This document shows, piece by piece, positions 31,607 through 40,375 of a stretch of DNA of 64,000 bases. This stretch comes from Leptidea sinapis (Eukaryota > Arthropoda > Insecta > Lepidoptera > Pieridae), in the NCBI RefSeq assembly GCF_905404315.1, contig NC_066280.1:10611001-10675000 (forward strand), written 5' to 3'. Made by a program: the position numbers and the translations under genes. Numbering within the stretch: position 1 is the stretch's first letter; each line of letters begins with the position of its first letter. Under the pieces are notes generated by a model. The model saw only the letters and a list, made by a program, of their open reading frames with translations, had not been told where the DNA came from and made no database searches.

Positions 31607-31747
31607 CTGCACGGCGGGGTTAGCCCGGAAGTAAGCAAAGAATGCCCCAGTGATGGCGAGCAAGGCGACAGCGTTGAGTGCCAGCTGCAGCATGCGGAAC
31701 CTGTGAGCTGATGAGTCCGTGCTGGAGCCGCGAATATTGTGGAGCAT
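31607..31747 (-). CDS. Corin: Exon: transmembrane segment
   Basis: 141 bp, phase 0-0 (47 codons). Acceptor GTTGTTGACAG at 31748 and donor GTGCAG|GTAAGC at 31606. It encodes a hydrophilic lead (N-I-R-G-S-S-T-D-S-S-A-H-R-F-R), then one strongly hydrophobic helix of about 21 residues (L-A-L-N-A-V-A-L-L-A-I-T-G-A-F-F-A-Y-F), then R-A-N-P-A-V-Q. The basic H-R-F-R residues on the N-terminal side fit the positive-inside rule for a type II orientation, with the Fz domain outside. GC-rich and in phase with 52998-53633 upstream and 25171-25392 downstream. It could also be a first coding exon, because it begins exactly with ATG after the acceptor. Confidence 0.72.
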
Positions 31748-31839
31748 CTGTCAACAACATCACTCATTACTGAACAATATCCGGACGACCGAGCCTTGCT
31801 CGGATTTTCAATAATGTACAAAACCTAAGAAAAGAATAG

Positions 31840-31910
31840 GACATCTGGATTCGAACCGGGGTGTTCTGATTTCCGGATCATCCAATGTCACATCTGCGCT
31901 ATTATAGTCT
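31840..31910 (-). repeat. tRNA-like remnant
   Basis: The minus strand contains CCCCGGTTCGAATCCAGATG, a strong B box/T-arm-like sequence. The upstream part does not form a proper D-arm or anticodon arm, so this is probably a SINE head rather than a tRNA gene. Confidence 0.4.
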
Positions 31911-32124
31911 TGTATATAGTGGCGAAATTTACCTTTGTATTCTATTGTTATTGTAGCTGTTTCTCATTAAAACACGGATTAATGACGGACTACATTTTAT
32001 GAAAATCGTTGGAGCCGTTTCCGAGATTCAGATTATATTATATATACAAGAATTGCTCGTTCAAAGATATAAGATAGGGCGCAGTACTAAATAGAACAGC
32101 AATTGAGGAGAACTTTGTGTGTAT

Positions 32125-32510
32125 TAGCTCATGGTCGCTCAGAGGTTAATGGAGACGGCTAAGATCGGAGTTTCCCTGCGAGATCGAATAAAAAATAAGG
32201 AGATTCGTTGGAGAACCAAAGTCAATACATAGCTAAGATGGTTGCTGACTGAAGTGGCAGTAGGCAGGGCACTTAGCGTGATGGATGGATGGCCGTAAGG
32301 GTAGTAAAGTCCACGAATGGCGACGACGTACCGGAAGACGTACTGTTGGTAGGCCCTCCTCCAGATGAAGCAACGATCTTGCCACTATCGCTGGAATAGG
32401 TTGTATGAGGCCAGCGCAGGACCAATGATCGTGGCGATCTTTGGGGGAGGTATTTGTCCAGCAGTGGACGACTTCCGGCTGAAATGATGATGACGATGAT
32501 GATGATGGTT
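32125..32510 (+). pseudogene. RTE-type LINE 3' end with (GAT)n tail
   Basis: Starts near GCTCATGGTCGCTCAGAGG and runs through the A-K-M-V-A-D-type and W-A-G-H-region equivalents to GTCCAGCAGTGGACGACTTC, ending in GATGATGACGATGATGATGA. Many substitutions. The next element (32519) begins immediately after the tail. Confidence 0.65.
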
Positions 32511-32518
32511 ACGGATTT

Positions 32519-33134
32519 ACAGCAGAAAAAGCTGCTGGAAGCTAGAGAACAGATTAGTATTAAGGTAATAGAATGTTGCGCTCAGGTAGATGCTCTTGGA
32601 CGTCACGGGCTATCCTGTCTAAAATCGGCAGGCCGTATCAGTCGTCACGCCAGCATTAATGAAGTCATCCGCAGGGCATTTGCCGCTCTTAATATACCAG
32701 CTGTTTTAGAGCCAAATGGTATTACCAGCCGCGATGGCAAGCGTCCTGATGGAATGACGCTGGTGGCCTGGGCACGGGGAAGGGCGCTGGTGTGGGACGC
32801 TACTTATGTCGACACTCTGGCTCCTTCTCATGTCCAAGTTACGTCAGTTGGTGCTGGGGCTGCTGCTTCGACTGCCGAAGATAGCAAGCGTCGCAAATAT
32901 GTTGGTCTCAGTGAGTCATACATCTTTGTGCCGTTTGGTGTCGAGACACTTGACCCGTGGGGACCAGAGGCGCGGAGAATGTTCAAAATACTATCTTCGC
33001 GCCTCGATAAGGCTACTGGAAACCCAAGCGCTGGCAGCTAGTTTGGTCAATGGATCAGCCTAGCTATCCAACGCGGTAATGCTGCCAGTATTCTTGGTAC
33101 GCTTCCACGTAATGATAGTTTTAATTTTATGTAG
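32519..33134 (+). pseudogene. Orphan C-terminal domain of a retroelement polyprotein
   Basis: One continuous frame with a single TAG at 33039-33041. It reads L-G-R-H-G-L-S-C, A-G-R-I-S-R-H-A-S-I-N-E-V-I-R-R, V-L-E-P-N-G, D-G-K-R-P-D-G-M-T, A-L-V-W-D-A-T-Y-V-D-T, S-K-R-R-K-Y-V-G-L and, after the stop, I-S-L-A-I-Q-R-G-N-A-A-S-I-L-G. I recall this arrangement downstream of RT in metazoan retroelements. The R-P-D-G / W-D-x-T / K-R-x-K-Y pattern is reminiscent of a PD-(D/E)XK nuclease core (inference). No RT is seen next to it. Its more balanced codon composition contrasts with the surrounding intron. Confidence 0.55.
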
Positions 33135-34279
33135 TCGTAGTATTGTAAATATAGTTATAAGATTTGTTTTCTTTGAATAATAAATTAAGATAATCGAATA
33201 GGAAAAATATTAAAGAGAGAAGTTTCACTTATGACATGACGTGTACTTTGTACGCACGCAATTTTTTAGTAAATCGTCTAGTCCTCTATTTATTTTATTT
33301 TTATTGTTATACAAATGTATTCGAAGCCAAACTAGATAATCTGTACTTCGACTGCTAAATGCCTCCTATAGTAAGTAGTCCAGTTTTAAAAAAAAAATTA
33401 AATAGATATAAATTCATGTAATTGTCTTAATATTGTTGGCCATGTAGCGAGAGTCTGCGATACTAAAACTAGTGATAATAACCTCAGCAAACATCGATAG
33501 ATGGTGGGAAAAAAAATTGTGTACGTTATTACGTTGATTCTTGAAGTATATATAACACGGAAAACGAACAATATTGATTCAAAATGCAAAAATAGTTCAG
33601 AATATTGTACATTCCTTCGCAGCCAATTGTGTTATGCGTCAAAATTAGTTCTCTGGACGCTCGCGAGTGGCGCTTCAAATAGGCACAAAACATTTGCTGT
33701 CAAACATATGGAACAGCCTGTCCAGTGGTATTTCAACAGGTCAGTGCAGAGACTACAGAACGCCATTTGATTATATCCTTACAACTTCCTCTACATTAAT
33801 TGCTCTTTTTATACATTCTCGTTGGTTCGGGGTGCTTCATTATAATTAAGAAAAATAAATATAATTGATAAAATAAACTATTATTAACCAAATACCTCAC
33901 ATTTTTGTACTTTATTAGTATTTTCTATATCTATAGACTTTGTTTATATGGATATGCTTTTGCTAACGGATGCCGTCTGGCACTCAATCTCTGAAAGCAA
34001 CTGTGCAAGCTTTCAAAAGCTTTTTAATACTTGAAATCCAATGTTCAAAGAATATATATTCGAGATTTTTATGAAAGATTTGAATTGGGCTTTTAAAATA
34101 AAATATTGTAGTTATACAATACTAATTCTTCGTGACTCTTACAATGCTAGCCACGAAGAATTATTCATGATTTGAATTGTTTATTATGATTTGAATTAAT
34201 AAATATGAACAAATTAACTATTTATGGTTATAGTAATTAAGTATGACAATAATAATTGAAGTTATACTTTATAGTTATA
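33135..34279. other. AT-rich intron with weak LINE scrap
   Basis: No gene. At about 33600-33760 a frame has I-W-N-S-L-S-S-G-I-S-T-G, weakly like LINE C-termini. The remainder is unassigned. Confidence 0.35.
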
Positions 34280-34720
34280 CTAGTGGACCCAACAGACGTT
34301 GTCCTGTACACACGTCTTAAATTTGAAAAATCTGTCCAGCCGTTAGGAGGAGTTCACTAACATACACATGAGCAGGAGAATTATATTATATGGACGTAAT
34401 TGAGAATCTAAACCAATCTCAAATTCACTGAAACAAACAATAAGTCATCGAAATCGGTCCAGCCGTTTAGGAGGTAGTTTAATTGGGAATCTAAACCATT
34501 CTTGAATCCACCCGAAGACACACATCAATCTCAAATTCACTGGAACACACAAAAATCTCATCAAAATCGGTCCAGCCATTCAGGAGGTAGTTCAATTGTG
34601 AATCTAAACCATTCTCGAATCCACCTGAAGACACACAGAAAGTTTCAATAAAATCGGTCAACCGTCTAGGAGGAGTTCAGTGACATACACACGCACACAA
34701 GAATTATATATATATAAAGA
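34280..34720 (-). mobile_element. Helitron-like non-autonomous element
   Basis: 441 bp. On the minus strand TCTTTATATATATATAATTC after an A, ending CTAG before a T. The interior has three tandem-like copies of a segment around AAATCGGTCCAGCCGTT (about 34325, 34452 and 34565), each followed by AGGAG and a TTCA motif. Confidence 0.68.
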
Positions 34721-35639
34721 TTATTTAGGCACGTTATGAAAAAATGATGAGAGTGGAATTTTAAGATGCGCGCGCATCACTGTAACACAAAAGTAACAGG
34801 GTGTAGTTGTTTCCTAAAATTTTCTGACGTTTGCGGCATTCATTATTTTTTTTTCTTCGTCCATTTTAGGATAGGCAAGGGTTGTCCGTACGGTCGTATC
34901 CGGTATTTAATTATTAATTGTAAAGGTCATCGTTGCAAAAAGTTTACAATATTGTTGTTTTTACGTAGCACAAATAGCACGAGTAATAAAACATTTTAAT
35001 GATTTTTGCTTTGTTAGGCCAAATAAGTATAACTTCTTGAGTGCATACATAAGTTCACAAAAACATAATTTATTAGGATTAGAACCAAGAATTTTTTTAC
35101 CGATTGCTCGACGTATCTTTTTTTACAGTTTACACATTTAATATAAACTTCTGAATATTGTATGCTAAGATAACATTTTATTATAAATTAATTTTAATTA
35201 CTAGATTCTAATAGAAATAAATAATAGGCTCACTATGGATTGAAAATAAATTGCCGTTTACTGTAATAGGTACTTCGAATTGACATAGAAACTTCATGGT
35301 TTGAGATTTTTGAGTGAGACTTTTTTCACCTGGTACCTATGTAGTTCTTCTTTTAAAAAATGTGCAACATTCAAATAGATATTCACAAAATTCAAGTGAT
35401 TATTGCATAACAGTTCCGACGCGGAACTAACGCGGCAGAAACAGCTCGCAATATCAGTTGTTTCATCGTTTGGAGAGGGAATCCCCTCTCCAAACAATCA
35501 ATCGCTAATGAACGCACCGTGCGATTAAAAAAATTAAAACGATTAGAACTTATAAGTACTTTGTATATCATGTTATTCTATTGCGTGATATCTGATTGGT
35601 CTCAGCTATTCATTTTACCACATTTTTTTAAATTTCGTT
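34721..35639. other. Unassigned intron with a small perfect hairpin
   Basis: No gene. A 34750-34930 block is more GC-rich than its surroundings and unexplained. At 35469-35496, GTTTGGAGAGGG and its exact complement flank the loop AATC. Confidence 0.4.
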
Positions 35640-35855
35640 CAACTGATGGTAATTGATACGCCCTGCCCCAAAAATTCTGAGCGGCACTACAGTTACGCTC
35701 GTCACCTTGAGACATAAGATGTTAAGCCTCATTTACCCAGTAATTTCACTAGATACGGCGCCCGGCACACAGTAATACTTACACATCACTGCTTAATGGT
35801 AGAAATAGGCGCCGTTGCCGTACCCATAACCTAGCCGGCATCCTGTGTAAAGGAG
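35640..35855 (+). repeat. SINE-like repeat, family C
   Basis: CAACTGATGGTAATTGATACG through GAGCGGCACTACAGTTACGC to GCCGGCATCCTGTGTAAAGG; a short internal deletion relative to the copy at 39405. Confidence 0.68.
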
Positions 35856-36139
35856 CCGTACTGGTAAACGTAAGTAAAGTCTGAGCAAAGTCTAACTATC
35901 TCTATCGATCTCACCCTAAGTAGGCTCTATAGATCTCAGCCTGAATCAATACTAAGTGTTCGTAACAATAACATGCATATGAGTACTGGTTTTTGTTTAA
36001 AATATCCCTGTGACTGTTAATATATACTGTTTTAATAACTTTCTAATTACAACTTAAAGTCAAAGATTAATCTTAAACCACATAATATTTATTAATTGAA
36101 TGTCTAATAAATAATGTCTATGTCCATGAATGAATATAA

Positions 36140-36431
36140 AAAAAAATAGTGACACACTTTTTACACAAATTATCTTGCCCCAAATTAAGCATATATATAG
36201 GATGTGTTATGGGTTACAAGACAACGATATATTTAATACAATATACCTACTTAAACATACATAAATTCATATAAACATACATAAATACATTTAAACATCC
36301 ATGACTCGGAAACAAACATGCATATTCATCATATAAATGCTTGCAACTACCGGGATTCGAACCCGGGACCTCTAGCTTAGTAGGTAGGGTCGCTAACCAC
36401 TCGGCTATACAACCTGTATAGCCGAGTGGTG
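36140..36431 (-). repeat. tRNA-derived SINE, family A, with inverted head duplication
   Basis: Reverse copy: TACCGGGATTCGAACCCGGG is the B box complement and CTAACCACTCGGCTATACA the A box complement (ending about 36412). The next bases, ACCTGTATAGCCGAGTGGT (36413-36431), repeat the head in the opposite direction, so the SINE starts with a palindrome. Confidence 0.72.
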
Positions 36432-36649
36432 GTCAATTGGCGTATCGTTATAAAATTTTAAAATTTTATTTGTATATTTATCCCAGAAGTGAGGGTTATC
36501 ACTTTAAAAATATAACAAATTCTTTAGATTTACAAGAGCGACATCTCAAGTCAATTTCTTAATATGCAAATATTGAGGTTGAGCAGGTTATCAACTGTAA
36601 AGTAGATCCTGTAGATGAAGCCAAAACTTAAGAGTTAAACAAAGCATAC

Positions 36650-36775
36650 AAGATTTTATGACCATACGTCACTCGAACGTTTGGATCAGTTGGGAGAGCA
36701 CTCGCACTGAATGCGAGAGGTCGTGGGTTCGAATCCCGCATCATTCATAAAATTTTGTTTCTGTATAAAAGTGCT
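36650..36775 (+). repeat. tRNA-derived SINE head, family B
   Basis: TTGGATCAGTTGGGAGAGCA (A box) and TCGTGGGTTCGAATCCCGCA (B box) preceded by AACAAAGCATACAAGATTTT. The uninterrupted form of the split copy at 7490-7980. A related reverse copy lies at about 49035-49100. Confidence 0.65.
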
Positions 36776-36829
36776 TGGTCCGCGTTTATCAAGTTTCACC
36801 CTATAATTTATGCGGAAATGCGTCTCTAC

Positions 36830-37441
36830 TACGTAAAGGCATTTATTTTCTCAAAATTGATTCCTTTAGAATCCTTTTTGATGTCATTTCTTATATACTA
36901 GATACTACTACCGCAAATAATTTGCGCTCTGAGAGAGAAGAAGTGGCGCAAGAAACTCTCGCAGCATTCTTTTTTTTGCGCTCTTTTTAATGAAATATAC
37001 AATACTGTACTGTCATTGCTATTGCTATAAAATAATCATAATCTAGTCCCAGGCTGTCTGATCACTTAGATATTCAGCTGTGGAGTAATAGGATTTACGA
37101 CAGTACAATTTTTTGATAAAACATATAAATTTATTTATAGATAATGCCTGAACAGTGGCTGGGACTTTATTAGAAAAGTGTATACATTTACCCATAAAGC
37201 TCTTATATATGTTATGAAGTCTACTAGAATTATTTATAAGCAATCCCTTCTTTCTAGTGTTATAATAATGAAAATTACTATCAAGAGCATCACATATAAC
37301 CTCAATAGCTCTCGGCTTAAGTATATCCTCGTCTGTATCTAACATAATTAAAAATTGTTTCATGTTAATTGTACAAAAGAGACAAGCGATCAAACAGTTT
37401 GAGACGCGTAAAACACACACAAGAGTTGCTCGCACTAACAA
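36830..37441 (-). pseudogene. LINE C-terminal end and 3' UTR
   Basis: The minus-strand frame 37043-37441 (132 codons) reads I-M-L-D-T-D-E-D-I-L-K-P-R-A-I-E-V-I, F-H-Y-Y-N-T-R-K-K-G-L-L, G-K-C-I-H-F-S-N-K-V-P-A-T and E-Y-L-S-D-Q-T-A-W-D. The most complete copy of this family's C-terminus here. Its 3' UTR lies at 36830-37042. It directly follows a family B SINE head, suggesting that the SINE and the LINE share a 3' end. Confidence 0.7.
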
Positions 37442-37579
37442 TGGAATTATGTTATTATCGTCGCCTTGAGCCTCAGGGATCTAGCTCGTAGAGGCTTTTG
37501 TTAGCAAATATAATTCTATAAATGCAAACTTGAGATATCATATTAATTTTCGAATACTACCCTCAAATAACAAATCGCA

Positions 37580-38160
37580 TCGTTCGTGAGTGTGTCCATC
37601 TGAGGACATTTCAGACCGCGAGCTAAATAGTGGACTCAATTAGTATATGAGTATTGCGAGCTTTAAAGGGAGCCAAGTGGGCGTACGCGAGCCAGTCTCG
37701 AATAAGCTTGCAAGGCGGGCATCGGCAACCCTAGTGACTGGTGCATTGCCAATTCTGCCACTGCCCTTCAGCTAAATGCGCTCATGGATACGCTCTCTCA
37801 CCAACAACCTACACAACACCCGATGGATGAATGTCTACAGCTGCAGACAGTTGAAAGAAGCGATACTTGCAATGTCGCCCAAACTGACACGTAGACTTAT
37901 CAGCCACAACAGACATGACATCCGTATAATGGTGGGCACCCTGACGGGTCACACATCACTAATCAAGCATCTTTTCACAATCGGCGTAACGGACAGTCCT
38001 AAGTGCAGAGGCTGTCTAGCCGAGGACGAAACGGTCACTCATGTAATCCTGGATTATGCGGGGGTGGCCAACCAACGGGCAACATCCTTAACAAATACGA
38101 GGTCGCTCCAGGAATCTGCGAACATCCCATGGAAGGAGCTGGGCTGGATGGAGTAAATGG
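37580..38160 (+). pseudogene. LINE ORF2 C-terminus: zinc-finger region
   Basis: The frame 37776-38156 reads W-M-N-V-Y-S-C-R-Q-L-K-E-A-I, S-P-K-L-T-R-R-L-I-S-H-N-R, V-G-T-L-T-G-H-T-S-L-I-K-H-L and then C-R-G-C-L-A-E-D-E-T-V-T-H-V-I-L-D-Y. This is the region after RNase H in Jockey/I/LOA-type LINEs, which ends in a C-x2-C-x-H-x-C finger; here the last Cys is Tyr. RT and RNase H are not recognisable upstream. Confidence 0.65.
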
Positions 38161-38254
38161 CCAATACTGCACGCAAAATGGACCCATTCTAGTGGTTCAA
38201 TTGCGGAAACAGGAGCCCCTATACCATATCATACCAGTCTCGAACAATGTGTGA

Positions 38255-38545
38255 GGTTGACGTGCCACATGTTCTGTTTAACTTTGATAATATTTGATAC
38301 TTAAATGCCGGGTTGCTTATAATAATTTCAACAAGAAATAAGAAAGACACTGGGGTCACATATCATCAGTAAGTATTTTGTATTTTATTTATTTATTTCG
38401 TGTGTTACAAAATTTGAAAGATGCCATTGATAGTCAAGATGCCACGCACAAATGTAATGTTGCCGTAATAAAAATGCTATTGTTCTAAGGGTACTGTTGT
38501 ATTAGTTGGAGCGCAGCGGAGACCAATCCTAAATCTAAGTTAACA
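38255..38545 (+). repeat. Dispersed repeat, family D
   Basis: Contains ACTTAAATGCCGGGTTGC, AAGACACTGGGGTCACATA, AAAGATGCCATTGATAGTC and AGTTGGAGCGCAGCGGAG, in the same order as the copy at 49105-49405. Confidence 0.55.
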
Positions 38546-38884
38546 ATGGTAATATCTTCATTGGTTGTATCGAGAACTAGATTATGACTAAAGATTGTTA
38601 CAAATCTATTTTGGTTTCCAATTCACGCTGAGCTCACATCCCCTGTCACAGTCCGCTTTCTCAGTGCACAATACTTTTCTACAAACAAACAGTAAATACA
38701 TAAATAATATATTATACTTAATACCGGGCAGCCTCCATCGTTGCACACTGCTCGGAAATGGGGTCAGCGGAAAATTAAATGCTTCTTTTCCAGCAAATGT
38801 AATGCCTTTCTATTTACAAGTCATGTAGAAACTAATGATGTTTGACTAGCCTTGAATTTTATTATTTTTATTTACATAATATTA

Positions 38885-39190
38885 TAAAAGGAGATCCGTA
38901 CGAGAACCAAATTTATCTACATAGTCCAAATGATTGCGAAACTGAAATGGCAGTGGGCAGGGCACGTAATTCGACGGACAGATGGCCGTTGGGGCAGTAA
39001 ATTCCTCGAATGGCGACAACGAACCGGAAGACGCAGTGTTGGACCCCCACAACATGGACCGACGATCTAGTCAAGATCACAGGAATACGTTGGATGAGGG
39101 CAGCGCAGGACCGATCGTCGTGGGGATTTTTGGGGGGGGCCTTTGTCCAGCAGTGGACGTCTCCCGCCTGATGATGATGATGATGACATC
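38885..39190 (+). pseudogene. RTE-type LINE 3' end with (GAT)n tail
   Basis: Frames give K-L-K-W-Q-W-A-G-H, R-R-T-D-G-R-W-G and Q-D-R-S-S-W-G-F, then GTCCAGCAGTGGACGTCTCC and a (GAT)n tail at about 39171-39186. An internal deletion removes part of the G-R-P-P-T-R-W segment. Confidence 0.7.
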
Positions 39191-39404
39191 CTCTTTCGTG
39201 TACTTATTTGTTACATTATAGCTACTTTATAAGAATTGTATAAGATAATCCTCAGATTGAGTATCAGTTCTCCAACCTTTCGTTAACAGTGAAGAACCAG
39301 AGGCTCCTTTGCACAGAAAGTTGAGTATCAAATACTTAAAAATTTTAAACCTTTAAAAATGTAATTTTGTATTTGACGGGACCTGAAAGTAAAAGATTTT
39401 TTTT

Positions 39405-39695
39405 ATGATAATTAGGGACGAGACGAGCAGGACGTTCAGCTGATGGTAATAGATACGCCCTGCCCATTACAATGCAGTGCCGCTCAGGATTCTTGAAAAA
39501 TCTAAAATTCTGAGCGGCACTACAATTGCGCTCGTCACCTTGAGACATAAGATGTTAAGTCTCATTTGCCCAGTAATTTCACTAGCTACGGCGTCCTTCA
39601 GACCGAAACACAGTAATGCTTACACATTACTGCTTCACGGCAGAAGTGCCGTTGTGGGACCCATAATCTAGCCGGCATCCTGTGCAAAGGAGCCT
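39405..39695 (+). repeat. SINE-like repeat, family C
   Basis: A good copy: GACGAGCAGGACGTTCAGC, TGCCGCTCAGGATTCTTG, GTAATTTCACTAGCTACGGC and GCCGGCATCCTGTGCAAAGG. Confidence 0.75.
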
Positions 39696-40375
39696 TCTAC
39701 AGCCCAATGGTCAATCCTTTTAAAATGTAGTTTTGTATTATACAGAACCTGGAAGTAAAAGAGTTAAGGGCAGACAAAAAGATCGTTGGAGTGACATACT
39801 GAAAATATCAGTAAGAGCAGTCTCTTCAGTCCAGTGACTGTGACAGTTCACGTCAGAATAATTTGGAGGCCTCCTCCAGATCAAAAAATCAAAAAAAAAA
39901 AAAAAAAATCAAAAATTTATTTATTTAGCATTTCCCTTTTATGTTCGCAGAACCTGTGTTAGGGAAGACCGCTCTTTCCAACGGATAAAAATGCTTACAC
40001 ATTTAACAAAAACATGAATTATAGTTAAATAAACCAATCTTAGGCATAAAATAAACAAACTAAAAATTGTTTCAATATTGAAGGTAGCTTAATATTTGCG
40101 TGGCTCACACTAAACTTGTAAATAATATACCTACATAAAAGCACTTGTCATCGTCTCAAGAATGTGCGACCACTGTAACTATGAACTAAGGTTATTTGTA
40201 GTTTTACGAATATTTATAAAATAGTAAAATGTTCAAAGTACGATATTCAGATAACAATCAAATTACAGCAAGCGAAATTTAATTATCTATTCATATAATA
40301 TACTATAATTACAACAATTAATATAATATATATATATTTAGAACACATATTTACACTATTTTACTCATATTATAA

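Noticed and set aside
31840..31910. Possible functional tRNA on the minus strand
   Set aside because: A good T-arm-like B box, but no proper D-arm or anticodon stem was found.
34766..34999. 77-codon open frame
   Set aside because: Composition and lack of motifs suggest a chance frame in a repeat-like block.
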